A program made the translations under genes and the position numbers. From G963691835 sp963691835 (GTDB lineage: Bacteria; Pseudomonadota; Alphaproteobacteria; Thalassobaculales; Thalassobaculaceae): DNA of 64,000 nucleotides. Shown here piece after piece: positions 9,343-21,701 of the stretch. The notes under the pieces are model-generated. The model saw only the letters and a list, made by a program, of their open reading frames with translations. It searched no databases and had not been told where the DNA came from. Position 1 is the stretch's first letter, and each line of letters opens with the position of its first letter. The stretch covers positions 1,674,001-1,738,000 of the forward strand of contig OY829383.1 in NCBI GenBank assembly GCA_963691835.1, written 5' to 3'.

Positions 9343-12300
9343 ATGACCGGGGCACGGCTCTGGACGATCCCGGCGGGAGCGCCATTCGCGGCGAGACTCG
9401 TCGACGGATTGCTCGCGCATCATGGTGACGCCCTCGCCCGCGATCCGCTTGCCCTGACCCGAATGACCGTATTTCTGCCGACCCGGCGATCAATCGCGAC
9501 GGTCCAGGAAGCCTTCCTTCGAGCACGCGGCGGGGCGGCGGCCTTGCTTCCCGCCCTCATCCCCCTCGGCGAAGTCGATGAGGACGATCTGGATGCCGTT
9601 GGACTGCCGTTTGCGCAGGGACAATCAGCAACCCGGGACGCGGCGGATATTCCCGAGGCGCTGGAAAGTACCCGCCGGACCTTCATTCTTGCCCGGCTTG
9701 TTCAGCAGTTCGCCGAACGGTCCGGCGCCATGGCCCATGGCGACGGGGGCCTTTCACCGGCTCAGGCGATCCGACTTGCAGCCGAACTCGGCCGACTGCT
9801 GGATGAGATTGAGACGGAGGGGTTAGACGTCACCCGGCTTGCCGAACTCGTCCGTCCCGAACTTGCGCGCCATTGGCAGGAAACGCTCGATTTTCTGGAG
9901 ATTGTCACCGGGGCGTGGCCGGAAGTTCTGACCGATCTCGGCAAGATCGGCGCGCGGGAGCGGCAACGACGCCTTGTCAACCGCCTCGTCGCCACATGGC
10001 GCGAGGCACCGCCGAAAGATCCAATCGTTGTTGCGGGTTCCACCGGCAGTGTCCCGGCGACAGCAATGCTTATGGCGGCGGTCGCAAGGCTGCCGGGCGG
10101 CGCCGTCATTCTGCCGGGTCTTGATCGCACCCTCGACGATATGTCCTGGCAAGCCGTCACGGACGATCCCACGCATCCGCAGAACGGTTTGGCCCGCCTG
10201 CTCTCCCAAGACCTGTCGGCGGACCGGGGCGAAGTGCGCGACTGGCCAGTCGACGGCCCAACCGACGCGGCTCCGGAGGAGGCCCGGCGGCGGCTCTTAT
10301 CGGAGTCACTCCGCCCCGCGGTCACAACCGAGGCCTGGCGAGCTTACGGCCGGGAGCGTCGGGGAGAGGTGGGCGCTGCCGCCGAAGGTCTGCACCTCGT
10401 CGCCTGCCGGGATGCCCGGGAAGAAGCGACCGTGATCGCGACGTTGCTGCGGGAAGTACTGGAGACGCCCGGCAAGACAGCGGCACTGGTGACCCCGGAC
10501 CGCGACCTGGCACGGCGGGTGTCCTCGGAAATGGCGCGCTGGAGCCTAATCGTCGACGACAGCTCCGGCATGCCACTCGCCGACCGGGCGCCGATGGTCT
10601 TCATGCGCCTTCTGGCCGATGCAATCAGCCAGCGATTGGCCCCCGTCGCACTGCTCGCCCTCTTCAAGCATCCGTTCGCGTCCGGCGGCATCGCCACGGC
10701 CGAGTTCCGGCGCCGGACCCGCCTCTTGGATCGCATGGTTTTGCGGGGTCCGCGTCCCGCGCCGGGCGTATCAGGATTGTTGGAGGCGATCGACGGCGAG
10801 GTGGGTCTATCGGCGGAAGACAAGACGGTCTTGGCTGTCTGGATAGAGTCCGTCTCTTCGATGTGGCGGCCATTTGCGGAGCGGCTCGGTCAAAACGACG
10901 TGCCCCTGTCCGACCTCTTGGAGGCCCATGTGGCGGCCGCCGAGGCGCTCGCGTCGTCCGATAGCGAAACCGGAGCAGACCGACTTTGGGCGCGGGACGA
11001 CGGCAACGCGGCCGCCGAAACGCTCGCTGACCTGACCGCCGCCGCCGGAGACGCCGCCAACATTGACGGTGGCGGGTACCCGGCCGCATTCGATGCGCTG
11101 TTGGACGGCCGCTCCCACCGGGCGCGGTACGGCACTCATCCCCGTCTGTCGATCCTTGGGACCCTGGAAGCGCGCCTGACCCGCTTTGACCGGGTGGTCC
11201 TCGGCGGCTTGAACGAGGGAAGCTGGCCGCCTGAGCCACCGGCCGACCCATGGATGAGCCGTCAGATGCGGAGCACTTTCGGCCTGCCCGCGCCGGAACG
11301 GCGGATATCCCTCGCCGCCCACGACTTCATGATGCAGGCCGCGGGGCCGGAGGTTTTCATGACCCGCGCGGCGCGGGTCTCAGGCTCTCCGACCGTACCG
11401 TCCCGTTGGCTGCTGCGGCTCTCAGCGGTCCTGGACAGTGCGGGGGCTGGCGACCGGTTGGAGGCGCGGGCGCCAGCCATCAGGGCGCTGGCGGGCGCCC
11501 TCGACCAATCCACGCACCGGGTGCACGCCAGCCCGCCCGAGCCGCGCCCGCCGGTCACCGCCCGGCCCAGGCGCCTGTCCGTCACCCGCATCGAAGCCTG
11601 GGCCAGAAATCCCTACGAGATCTTCGCCCGGCATATTCTTGGCCTCTATGCCCTTCACCCGATTGATGCGGATCTCGGTGCGGCGGATCGAGGAACCATC
11701 ATTCATGGCGCGCTGGACGCATTCGTTCGGGAGTTGGAGGAGGACGGTTGGCCCACCGATCCGATGGCCAGGCTGTTGGCCTGCGGCCGGGCTGCTTTTG
11801 CTGGTCATTTGGCCCGCCCCTCGATCCGCGCATTCTGGTGGCCCAGGTTTCAACGGGTCGCCGCGTGGTTCATCGAGCAGGAGCGGCTGCGGGATACCCT
11901 GATCAGACAGCGGATATCGGAGGCGAAGGGCAGCGTCGAGATTCCCATCGGCGGTGCGCCTTTCACGCTCTACGGCACCGCGGATCGGCTGGACCTGTTG
12001 GAGAGCGGCGGCGTCGAGATCATCGACTACAAGACCGGCGCCCCGCCGACGGACAAGGAAGTCGCCGCGGGTTGGGCACCGCAGCTTCCGCTGGAAGGGG
12101 TCATTCTGGCGCGGGGCGGGTTCCTCGATTTGGAGAACGCCCAAGCGGAACGTCTGTCCTATTGGCGGCTGACCGGCGGAGCCACCGCTGGCGAAGCCCG
12201 CCCGGTCGGTGGAGATATTGGCGGCTTGGTCGACGAAGCGGAAGGCCGGTTGGTTGAGTTGGTCACCCGGTTCATGGACCCGGAAACCCCCTATCTCGCC

Positions 12301-12387
12301 AAGCCGGACCCCCATCGGGCCCGGGCACCCAGCGACTACGATCATCTCGCGCGGGTGAAAGCCTGGATGACGGAGGTCGGCGAATGA
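9343..12387 (+). CDS. addB: Double-strand break repair protein AddB
   Basis: 1014-residue subunit of the AddAB helicase-nuclease, which processes DNA ends for RecA-dependent recombination (functional equivalent of RecBCD). The C-terminal RecB-type nuclease module contains LYGTADRLDLLESGG and IIDYKTGAPP, the expected catalytic Asp and Lys. The N-terminal part is the inactivated helicase-like fold typical of AddB and is poorly conserved. The start follows AGGGTAGG. The stop overlaps the addA start by 4 bases (12384-12387), indicating translational coupling and equal production of both subunits. Confidence 0.93.
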   Translation: MTGARLWTIPAGAPFAARLVDGLLAHHGDALARDPLALTRMTVFLPTRRSIATVQEAFLRARGGAAALLPALIPLGEVDEDDLDAVGLPFAQGQSATRDAADIPEALESTRRTFILARLVQQFAERSGAMAHGDGGLSPAQAIRLAAELGRLLDEIETEGLDVTRLAELVRPELARHWQETLDFLEIVTGAWPEVLTDLGKIGARERQRRLVNRLVATWREAPPKDPIVVAGSTGSVPATAMLMAAVARLPGGAVILPGLDRTLDDMSWQAVTDDPTHPQNGLARLLSQDLSADRGEVRDWPVDGPTDAAPEEARRRLLSESLRPAVTTEAWRAYGRERRGEVGAAAEGLHLVACRDAREEATVIATLLREVLETPGKTAALVTPDRDLARRVSSEMARWSLIVDDSSGMPLADRAPMVFMRLLADAISQRLAPVALLALFKHPFASGGIATAEFRRRTRLLDRMVLRGPRPAPGVSGLLEAIDGEVGLSAEDKTVLAVWIESVSSMWRPFAERLGQNDVPLSDLLEAHVAAAEALASSDSETGADRLWARDDGNAAAETLADLTAAAGDAANIDGGGYPAAFDALLDGRSHRARYGTHPRLSILGTLEARLTRFDRVVLGGLNEGSWPPEPPADPWMSRQMRSTFGLPAPERRISLAAHDFMMQAAGPEVFMTRAARVSGSPTVPSRWLLRLSAVLDSAGAGDRLEARAPAIRALAGALDQSTHRVHASPPEPRPPVTARPRRLSVTRIEAWARNPYEIFARHILGLYALHPIDADLGAADRGTIIHGALDAFVRELEEDGWPTDPMARLLACGRAAFAGHLARPSIRAFWWPRFQRVAAWFIEQERLRDTLIRQRISEAKGSVEIPIGGAPFTLYGTADRLDLLESGGVEIIDYKTGAPPTDKEVAAGWAPQLPLEGVILARGGFLDLENAQAERLSYWRLTGGATAGEARPVGGDIGGLVDEAEGRLVELVTRFMDPETPYLAKPDPHRARAPSDYDHLARVKAWMTEVGE

Positions 12388-15300
12388 CGTCCGACCATAA
12401 CCTCGCGCCTGCCCGCCCAGATCCGAATGTCGACCAGCGCCGGGCATCCGACCCCAGCGCCTCGGTCTGGGTGGCTGCCTCCGCCGGTTCCGGGAAGACG
12501 AAAGTTCTGACGGACCGGATTCTCCGGCTGCTGCTGGCGGGAGCCACACCGGGCGGGTTGCTCGCGATCACCTTCACAAAGGCCGCCGCGTCGGAAATGC
12601 AGAACCGGTTGGCGGAGAAACTGGCCCGCTGGGCGATCGCACCGGAAACGGAGGTCTTGAAGGCACTCGACGACCTGCTCGGGCGCCAACCGAGCCAGGA
12701 CGAGATCATGGCTGCCCGGCGGCTTTTCGCGAAGGTTCTGGACACACCCGGCGGGATGCGGATCCAGACGCTGCACGCACTCTGCCAGTCGATCCTGGCG
12801 CGGTTCCCGATCGAGGCCCGCATTCCGCCCCGTTTCGACGTGCTCGAGGACCGGAAAGCGGCCGAATTGCTTCAAGATTCGCGGGAACGGGTTCTCGCGG
12901 CAAGCCTGGCCGGAGGCGCCGACGACCCCCTGGCTCAAGCGCTCGCCGTGATCGCCGAGGAAACCACCGAGTTCGGGTTTGAGGGGTCCCTTCGCTCGCT
13001 CCTCCGGGAACGGGCCCGGCTTTCCGGGTCGATTGAGGCGGCGGGCGGCATGGACGCGTATGAACACGCGGTTGCCGACAGGCTCGGCATCCCGTTCGGT
13101 CTCGAAGACGTGGACATCGTCTCGGAGGCGGCATCGGACCACGCAGTCAACGCTGGAACCCTTCGCCCCATCGTCGCCGCGATGATTGAGGCGAGCGCGG
13201 CAGAGGCGAAGAAAGGGCACCGTCTGGCCGACTGGCTTGCTTTACCGATTGTGGAACGCGTCCGGATCTGGCCGGACTATGTCTCGGTCTTCCTGACCGA
13301 TAAGGGAGAGGTCCGCAAACGGCTGACCGTAAAGGCGGTGGAAACCGCGAGACCGGGCGCAATTGACGTCCTTACCCGCGAGGCCGACCGGATCCTCGCC
13401 GTGGAGAAAAGGCGGAAGGCCGCCGCCGTCTCCCGCCGGTCCGCCGCCATCGCCCGGTTGGCCGCAACCATCATCGAAGCCTATCAGGCCGCCAAGTCCC
13501 GGGCTGCGATGCTCGATTTCGACGATCTCATTCTCGCCACTCGGCGGCTCCTGGAGCGCGAGGGGATCGCACCTTGGGTTCTCTTTAAGTTGGACGGCGG
13601 CATTGAGCACATCCTGGTCGACGAGGCCCAGGACACGAACCCGGACCAGTGGGCCGTGGTCCGGGCCCTGACAGAGGAATTCTTTGCCGGCGACGGTCTT
13701 CACACGAGTGACGGATCGGCAGGCGCGCGCAGCGCGGCGCGAACGATCTTTGCCGTGGGGGACGCGAAGCAATCCATCTACAGCTTCCAACGCGCCGACC
13801 CCAAGGCCTTCGAAGAGAGCCGGGCCGGGTTTGCCGCCCGCGCCAAAGATGCCGACCGGCGCTGGGATGAGGTTGGCCTTTCGGTGTCTTTCCGGTCCAC
13901 GTCTCAAGTTCTGGAGGTGGTCGACGCCACCTTTAATCAGGCGGAAGCCGGAGCAGGTGTGATCGACCCAGCGGCGGATCTTTTGCGCCACGAGGCGTAC
14001 CGCGCACAAGCGCCGGGCCGGGTCGAATGGTGGCCGGCCACGATCCCGCCGGAGGAGGACCAGGGGAGTTGGCAACTCCCCGTGACCCAACGGATAGCCG
14101 GGACCGCGCGGCAACGGCTGGCAGGGGCGATTGCCGCCCGCATCCGGTCCTGGGTGGATGGCGGAGATGTTCTGGCTGCCACGGGTCAGCCGGTTCAACC
14201 GGGCGACGTCATGATCGTGCTGCGGAGCCGTGACGCCTTTCTGGGGGACCTTGTCCGCGCCCTCAAATCCCGGGGCATCGATGTCGCGGGCGTGGATAGA
14301 ATGGTACTGACGGAAGAGCTTGCCGTCATGGATCTCCTGGCCGTCGCCCGTTTCCTGCTTCTGCCAGAGGACGACCTGACACTCGCGGTGGTTCTGAAGG
14401 GTCCCTTCCTGGGTTGGGACGATCAAGACCTGATGGACGTGGCTCTGGGCCGAGGTGATGGCAGGGGCGATGGCAGGGGCAACGGCAGGGGCGAAGGCAC
14501 TCTTTGGCAGGCGTTGAGGGTAGCCACGTCCGGGAAGGCACGGTCGGCGGCAGCCTGGCTCGAGGGATTGCTGGGTGAGGTGGACTTCGAACGGCCCTTC
14601 GAGTTGTTCACAAGGCTGCTCGGCGACGGCGGACGGCGGCGCATCACCGAACACTTGGGACCAGAAGCCATCGATCCGGTGGACGAACTCCTCGATCAGG
14701 CTCTGTCGTATGAGCGCACGGGCACGCCGTCACTCGAAGGCTTCCTCCACTGGATCACCGCCGCCGACGAAGCGGTGAAACGGGATCTTGAGGCTGGGAC
14801 GCGAGACAAAGTCCGGATCATGACCGTGCACGGATCAAAGGGCCTCCAGGCCCCCATCGTCTTCATCCCCTCCTCCCAGCGCCTGCCAAGGGATGAGGAT
14901 CGGATCCTGTGGGACAGCGAATCAGGGGGGGAAGATCTGGCCTTGCCGCTCTGGTCGACCCGAAAGGAAGCCGACGACGACCGGCTCGCAGCCCTGAAAG
15001 ACGCACGGCGCGGCGGGACGGAGGAAGAGTACCGCCGCCTGCTCTACGTCGCGATGACGCGCGCGGAGGACCGGTTGGTCGTCTGCGGTTGGACCGACCG
15101 GGGTGCGAAAGGGTCGGCGGGTCATTGGCACGCCTTGGTCAGATCGGGCATTGCGGGGATCGGGGAACCTCTGGATGTTCCGGAGCTTGTCGGTCTAACG
15201 GAAGAGGCGGAGCCGATCGGCTGGGTCCATCGTGACAGATCGGCGCCTCCAGTGAGCCCGCTGGCCACCGACATGGATGCCCGCGAGGAAACGGCGGTCG

Positions 15301-15950
15301 TGCTGCCGGACTGGGCGACGTCTCCACCGGCCGAAGAGCCGCGTCCGCCCCGGCCGCTGTCACCGACCCGGCCATCGGAAGAGCCGCCGGCCCGCTCCCC
15401 CATCGACCGGGAAGCCGGGGGTGCTGCGATGGAGCGCGGCCGGGTTGTTCACCGTCTTTTGCGTTTGTTGCCGGATCTTCCGGAGGCGGACCGCCCGGCG
15501 GCAGCCGGCCGTCTCTTGGCGGACAACGCTACATTCTCGGATATCGACCGGAAGGCCCTGGCGGATGAGGTGTTGCGGCTGATGGCCGACCCTGATCTCC
15601 AGCCACTGTTCGGACCAGGGTCGAAAGCTGAGGTTCCGGTCGTGGGCCTTGTCGGAGACGTGGCGGTGTCCGGGCGGATCGACCGTCTGCTGATTTCCAC
15701 AGACCGGGTTCTGATCGTGGACTTCAAGACCAACCGGCCCGCCGCAGCCCAGCTTGAAGACGTCCCGGACGCCTACATGCGGCAGATGTCCGTCTATAGA
15801 GCGTTGATGCGAAAACTCTTCCCGGATCGGGTTGTGCAGTGCGGTATCGTTTGGACGGCGCGACACGCCTACATGGCGCTGCCGAACGCGCTTTTGGACC
15901 CGCATGATCCGGACGGCAGTCGTTCCGAGACGGCACTTACGTCTGCTTGA
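12384..15950 (+). CDS. addA: Double-strand break repair helicase AddA
   Basis: 1188-residue UvrD-type helicase and nuclease. Walker A is AASAGSGKTKVLTDR near residue 35, Walker B ILVDEAQDTNPDQ near 410, GDAKQSIYSFQRADP follows, and the late helicase motif is MTVHGSKGLQAPIVF. The C-terminal nuclease carries GRIDRLL and IVDFKTNRP. Residues 689-705 form a Gly/Arg/Asp run (GRGDGRGDGRGNGRGEG) encoded by four imperfect 12-bp repeats, an insertion I do not expect in the family. The gene is coupled to addB and followed by trxA. Confidence 0.95.
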   Translation: MTSDHNLAPARPDPNVDQRRASDPSASVWVAASAGSGKTKVLTDRILRLLLAGATPGGLLAITFTKAAASEMQNRLAEKLARWAIAPETEVLKALDDLLGRQPSQDEIMAARRLFAKVLDTPGGMRIQTLHALCQSILARFPIEARIPPRFDVLEDRKAAELLQDSRERVLAASLAGGADDPLAQALAVIAEETTEFGFEGSLRSLLRERARLSGSIEAAGGMDAYEHAVADRLGIPFGLEDVDIVSEAASDHAVNAGTLRPIVAAMIEASAAEAKKGHRLADWLALPIVERVRIWPDYVSVFLTDKGEVRKRLTVKAVETARPGAIDVLTREADRILAVEKRRKAAAVSRRSAAIARLAATIIEAYQAAKSRAAMLDFDDLILATRRLLEREGIAPWVLFKLDGGIEHILVDEAQDTNPDQWAVVRALTEEFFAGDGLHTSDGSAGARSAARTIFAVGDAKQSIYSFQRADPKAFEESRAGFAARAKDADRRWDEVGLSVSFRSTSQVLEVVDATFNQAEAGAGVIDPAADLLRHEAYRAQAPGRVEWWPATIPPEEDQGSWQLPVTQRIAGTARQRLAGAIAARIRSWVDGGDVLAATGQPVQPGDVMIVLRSRDAFLGDLVRALKSRGIDVAGVDRMVLTEELAVMDLLAVARFLLLPEDDLTLAVVLKGPFLGWDDQDLMDVALGRGDGRGDGRGNGRGEGTLWQALRVATSGKARSAAAWLEGLLGEVDFERPFELFTRLLGDGGRRRITEHLGPEAIDPVDELLDQALSYERTGTPSLEGFLHWITAADEAVKRDLEAGTRDKVRIMTVHGSKGLQAPIVFIPSSQRLPRDEDRILWDSESGGEDLALPLWSTRKEADDDRLAALKDARRGGTEEEYRRLLYVAMTRAEDRLVVCGWTDRGAKGSAGHWHALVRSGIAGIGEPLDVPELVGLTEEAEPIGWVHRDRSAPPVSPLATDMDAREETAVVLPDWATSPPAEEPRPPRPLSPTRPSEEPPARSPIDREAGGAAMERGRVVHRLLRLLPDLPEADRPAAAGRLLADNATFSDIDRKALADEVLRLMADPDLQPLFGPGSKAEVPVVGLVGDVAVSGRIDRLLISTDRVLIVDFKTNRPAAAQLEDVPDAYMRQMSVYRALMRKLFPDRVVQCGIVWTARHAYMALPNALLDPHDPDGSRSETALTSA
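14448..14498 (+). repeat. 12-bp tandem repeat inside addA
   Basis: Four consecutive 12-bp units at 14448, 14460, 14472 and 14484, each close to GGCAGGGGCGAT, followed by a partial GGC. Units 2-4 differ only at their last three positions. The unit length is a multiple of three, so copy-number change would alter addA by four residues without shifting frame. It codes for a flexible, charged Gly/Arg linker. Confidence 0.9.
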
Positions 15951-16041
15951 CGCTGGTTTCGTCGGTCCATACCTTTGTTTTGTCCGGATCGACGCAGCGA
16001 AGCGCGAACCAGGCGCTGAAACGATCGAAAGGAACAGCCAG

Positions 16042-16362
16042 ATGTCCACCGTCAGCATCTCCGATGCCAGCTTCGACGAAGACGTCCTGAACTCGGAAAA
16101 GCCGGTCCTCGTTGATTTCTGGGCCGAATGGTGCGGGCCGTGCAAGGCGATCGCCCCAGCGCTCGACGCGATTGCGAGCGAGATGGGCGACCAGGTCACC
16201 GTCGCCAAGCTGAACATCGACGATAATCCCAAAACGCCTCAGACGTATGGCGTCCGGGGCATCCCGACGTTGATGATTTTCAAGGACGGCCAGGTGCACG
16301 CTCAGAAGATCGGCGCCGTGCCGCAGGCAGCTCTCAAGCAGTGGGTTGAAGGCTCGCTCTAA
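16042..16362 (+). CDS. trxA: Thioredoxin
   Basis: 106-residue cytoplasmic disulfide reductase. The active site FWAEWCGPCK has redox Cys31 and Cys34, and the cis-Pro motif GIPTLMIF follows near residue 75. The start at 16042 gives the usual TrxA length and is preceded by an AAAGGAA element; earlier in-frame codons lie within the end of addA. It is the last gene of the rightward housekeeping block and is closed by an intrinsic terminator. Confidence 0.96.
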   Translation: MSTVSISDASFDEDVLNSEKPVLVDFWAEWCGPCKAIAPALDAIASEMGDQVTVAKLNIDDNPKTPQTYGVRGIPTLMIFKDGQVHAQKIGAVPQAALKQWVEGSL

Positions 16363-16392
16363 GCCGCCCCACCTCAAGGTTCATGAATGGAG

Positions 16393-16420
16393 AACCCCGT
16401 GTGAAAGCGCGGGGTTTTTC
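16393..16420 (+). terminator. Intrinsic terminator after trxA
   Basis: A 9-bp stem (16393-16401 with 16408-16416, one G-U pair) around a 6-base loop, followed by TTTTTC. It sits 30 bases after the trxA stop and abuts the mutS stop on the other strand, so it insulates the two convergent transcripts. Confidence 0.9.
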
Positions 16421-19173
16421 TATTGCGCCGTGGTCTTGTCGAGCAAAAGGCGTCGGAGTGTATAGACCAGATCCAGCGCCTCCCGCGGGGTGAGTGCATC
16501 GGGGTCGACGTCGGACAGATGCGCCTCAACCGCGGACGGTTCCGCCGCCACCGATGGCGCCTCCCGGCGGGCGACCGCCTGGAACAGGGGCAGGTCATCG
16601 ATGATCCGGCTGGCGGCGGATGACTGCTCCCCCGATTCGAGGCGCTTCAGCACTTCCTCCGACCGCGCGATCACGGCATCGGGCAGCCCGGCCAGCTTGG
16701 CGACATGAATGCCGTACGATCTATCGGCGGCACCCGGCGCCACCTCGTGCAGGAAGACGATCCGGTCCTGCCACTCCCGTATCCGCATGGTGTGGCAAGC
16801 CAGGGCTGATAGACGGCCTTGAAGGGCGGTCAGCTCGTGATAATGGGTCGCGAAGAGCGCCCGGCAGCGCGAGGCTTCGTGAAGATGCTCCAGCGTCGCC
16901 CAGGCGATCGACAGGCCGTCATAGGTGGCCGTACCCCGCCCGATCTCATCCAGGATCACGAGGGAACGTTCGGAGGCCTGGTTCAGGATGGCGGCGGTCT
17001 CGACCATCTCCACCATGAAGGTGGACCGCCCGCGCGCCAGGTCATCCGCCGCCCCCACCCGGCTGAACAAGCGGTCAACGATACCGATCACCGCCCGGCG
17101 CGCGGGGACATAGCACCCTGCCTGGGCCAGGAGTGCGATCAGCGCGTTCTGACGGAGGAAAGTACTCTTACCCGCCATGTTCGGGCCGGTGATCAGCCAA
17201 AGCCGGCGATCGTCGCCAAGATCACAGTCATTGGCCACGAACGGCGGATCGTCCGGCCCTGCGTTCGCTTCGACGACTGGATGCCGGCCGCCGTCGATCG
17301 AAAACACAGGCTCCGGACTGACCTCCGGCCGGACATAGCCGCGCTCGACAGCAAGATCCGCTAGGGCCGCAGCAAGGTCTGTTCGGGCAAGCGCGGCAGC
17401 GGCAAGGGCGATAGGCCCGGCCTCGGCACCAATCGCGGCGGCTAGTTCGTCGAAAACACGCTGCTCCACCGCCAGCGCCTTATCGGCAGCCTGGGAAAGA
17501 TCCCGCTCCAATTCACCCAACTCCACCGTCGTGAACCGGCCCGCATTGGCCATGGTCTGCCGGTGAATGAAGGACTCCTGCCCCATCAGCTTGTCCGCGT
17601 GAAGGGCGGTGACTTCGACGAAGTAGCCGAGAACATTGTTGTGCTTGATCTTGAGGGAGCTGACCCCCGTCTCCGACTGATATTTCGTCTGGAGTCCGGC
17701 GATCAGGCGGCGGCTCTCGTCCCGAAGGGTTCTGAGCCGGTCGAGTTCCGGCGCGAAACCGGTAGCGACGAAACCGCCGTCCCGGGCAAGCACCGGTAGG
17801 TCAGGCGCCAAAGCGCGATCCAGGAGATCGATCAGACTGGAGTGATGGCCCAGGTCTTCCTCGATCTCAAGAACGCCCCACGGCGGATCGGTCAGCCCGC
17901 CGGATGCGGTCAGGATGGTGCGGAGGCCGCCTGCGGCGCGGAGCGCGTCACGCACGGCCGCCAAGTCTCTCGGTCCCCCTCGTCCAAGAGATAGACGTGT
18001 TGCCGCACGCTCCAAATCCGGGGCTTCCCGCAAGCCTGCGCGGACGTCGACCCGGGCCCGTTCCCGATCCACGAAGAACGCGACGGTCTCCAAACGCCGG
18101 TCTATCGCGGCGGCATCTGTCAGCGGTGCCGACAGGCGGGCCGCCAAGAGCCGCGCACCGCCACCCGTCACCGTCCGGTCGATGACCCCAAGCAGACTTG
18201 TCTTCCTGTCACCGGTCATCGACCGGGTGATCTCAAGGTTCCGGCGGGTGGCCGGGTCGATCTCCATGGTGCCGCCGAGCGAGCGGCGGCGAAGGGCGAC
18301 CAGGGTCGGCATCGCCCCTTTCTGAGTCAGATCCACATAGTCGAGAAGCGCGCCGGCTGCCGCAACTTCAGCCCGGTCGAAGCCGCCATGGCCATCCAAG
18401 GTCGACACCCCAAGACGGTCCTCAAGCCGGCGGCGGGCATTTTCGCTGTCGAACCGGGCAGCGGGCAGGACCGTTAAGACCGTGCGCCAATCCAGAAGGA
18501 CGGGATCCATGTCCGTCCGGCCGTCGAGCCGGTCCGGCAACAGAAGCTCGCTGGGCGCAATCCTGGCCAAGGCGGAGCCGAGCGTCTCCAGAACCACCGG
18601 CTCGGTCACAAACTCCCCCGTCGAGAGGTCGAGGCGGGCGAGGCCCATTGCGCCGTTCGCCTCCGCCAAAGCGGCGAGATAGTTGTTGGCACGAGCCTCC
18701 AGCAGCGAGTCCTCGGTCAGTGTGCCCGGCGTGACGATCCGGACGACGTCCCGGCGAACCACGGCTTTGCTGCCCCGCTTCTTGGCCTCCGCCGGATCCT
18801 CCACCTGCTCGCAGATCGCCACCTTGTGGCCCTGCCGGATCAGGCGCGCGAGATAGCCCTCGGCGGCATGGTGCGGCACACCACACATGGGAACCGGCTC
18901 GCCGCCGGATTGACCGCGTTTGGTGAGCGTTATGTCGAGCGCGGCGGCGGCGATGGAGGCGTCCTCGAAGAACAACTCGTAGAAGTCGCCCATCCGATAG
19001 AACAGCAGACAGTCCGGATGGGCATCCTTCACGGCAAAGTACTGCTCGAACATCGGTGTGAGCGCGGGCGGACGAGAGGGGCCCGCCGACACGTCCGGTA
19101 CCCCGGCTTGGCCGTCTTTTGAGTTCCGATCGGTGGAATAGGGACTTGTGCTCACGAGGGGGAGACGCTCCAT
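16420..19173 (-). CDS. mutS: DNA mismatch repair protein MutS
   Basis: Mismatch recognition ATPase. The mismatch-binding segment FYRMGDFYELFFEDA lies near the N-terminus with the conserved Phe-x-Glu type contact, and the C-terminal ABC-type ATPase has ITGPNMAGKSTFLRQ, the D-loop region RGTATYDGLS and FATHYHEL. Length is about 917 residues with the ATG at 19173; a TTG at 19203 would add 10 residues, and neither has a clear Shine-Dalgarno sequence. It is divergent from the malic enzyme gene, with about 170 bases of shared upstream region, and converges on trxA. Confidence 0.95.
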   Translation of the reverse strand: MERLPLVSTSPYSTDRNSKDGQAGVPDVSAGPSRPPALTPMFEQYFAVKDAHPDCLLFYRMGDFYELFFEDASIAAAALDITLTKRGQSGGEPVPMCGVPHHAAEGYLARLIRQGHKVAICEQVEDPAEAKKRGSKAVVRRDVVRIVTPGTLTEDSLLEARANNYLAALAEANGAMGLARLDLSTGEFVTEPVVLETLGSALARIAPSELLLPDRLDGRTDMDPVLLDWRTVLTVLPAARFDSENARRRLEDRLGVSTLDGHGGFDRAEVAAAGALLDYVDLTQKGAMPTLVALRRRSLGGTMEIDPATRRNLEITRSMTGDRKTSLLGVIDRTVTGGGARLLAARLSAPLTDAAAIDRRLETVAFFVDRERARVDVRAGLREAPDLERAATRLSLGRGGPRDLAAVRDALRAAGGLRTILTASGGLTDPPWGVLEIEEDLGHHSSLIDLLDRALAPDLPVLARDGGFVATGFAPELDRLRTLRDESRRLIAGLQTKYQSETGVSSLKIKHNNVLGYFVEVTALHADKLMGQESFIHRQTMANAGRFTTVELGELERDLSQAADKALAVEQRVFDELAAAIGAEAGPIALAAAALARTDLAAALADLAVERGYVRPEVSPEPVFSIDGGRHPVVEANAGPDDPPFVANDCDLGDDRRLWLITGPNMAGKSTFLRQNALIALLAQAGCYVPARRAVIGIVDRLFSRVGAADDLARGRSTFMVEMVETAAILNQASERSLVILDEIGRGTATYDGLSIAWATLEHLHEASRCRALFATHYHELTALQGRLSALACHTMRIREWQDRIVFLHEVAPGAADRSYGIHVAKLAGLPDAVIARSEEVLKRLESGEQSSAASRIIDDLPLFQAVARREAPSVAAEPSAVEAHLSDVDPDALTPREALDLVYTLRRLLLDKTTAQ

Positions 19174-19346
19174 ACTGGCGACCAACGAAGATGCCGTTGA
19201 CAATGTTTTGTCGGTCCCCTGTCGTGTGCCATGCCGTGTCGGGCGCTTTCAAGCCTCCGACACGCGCGCAGCAGCAGGGTTGAACAACACTGCCAGCGAC
19301 GCGACAACGATTGGCGGCACGGCCGCCGGACCGGGGGGACGATTCG

Positions 19347-21614
<2,268 letters not shown>

Positions 21615-21701
21615 TACCCTCCAACCAATCGGGATACTGTCCCGGTTCGGGTGCGCCTTTACGAGAGACGGTCGTCGTCTTCCGGGCGCCAGAGGGTCGA
21701 G

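Noticed and set aside
14448..14498. Short-repeat cluster considered as CRISPR
   Set aside because: Units are contiguous 12-mers without spacers and lie inside a coding frame.
13242..14654. Long open frame on the minus strand opposite addA (470 codons)
   Set aside because: It is a GC-rich antisense shadow with no family motifs, while addA on the other strand has all expected helicase motifs.
21630..21644. Terminator after maeB
   Set aside because: The only stem is CGGGA/TCCCG (5 bp) with no T-run, too weak to call.
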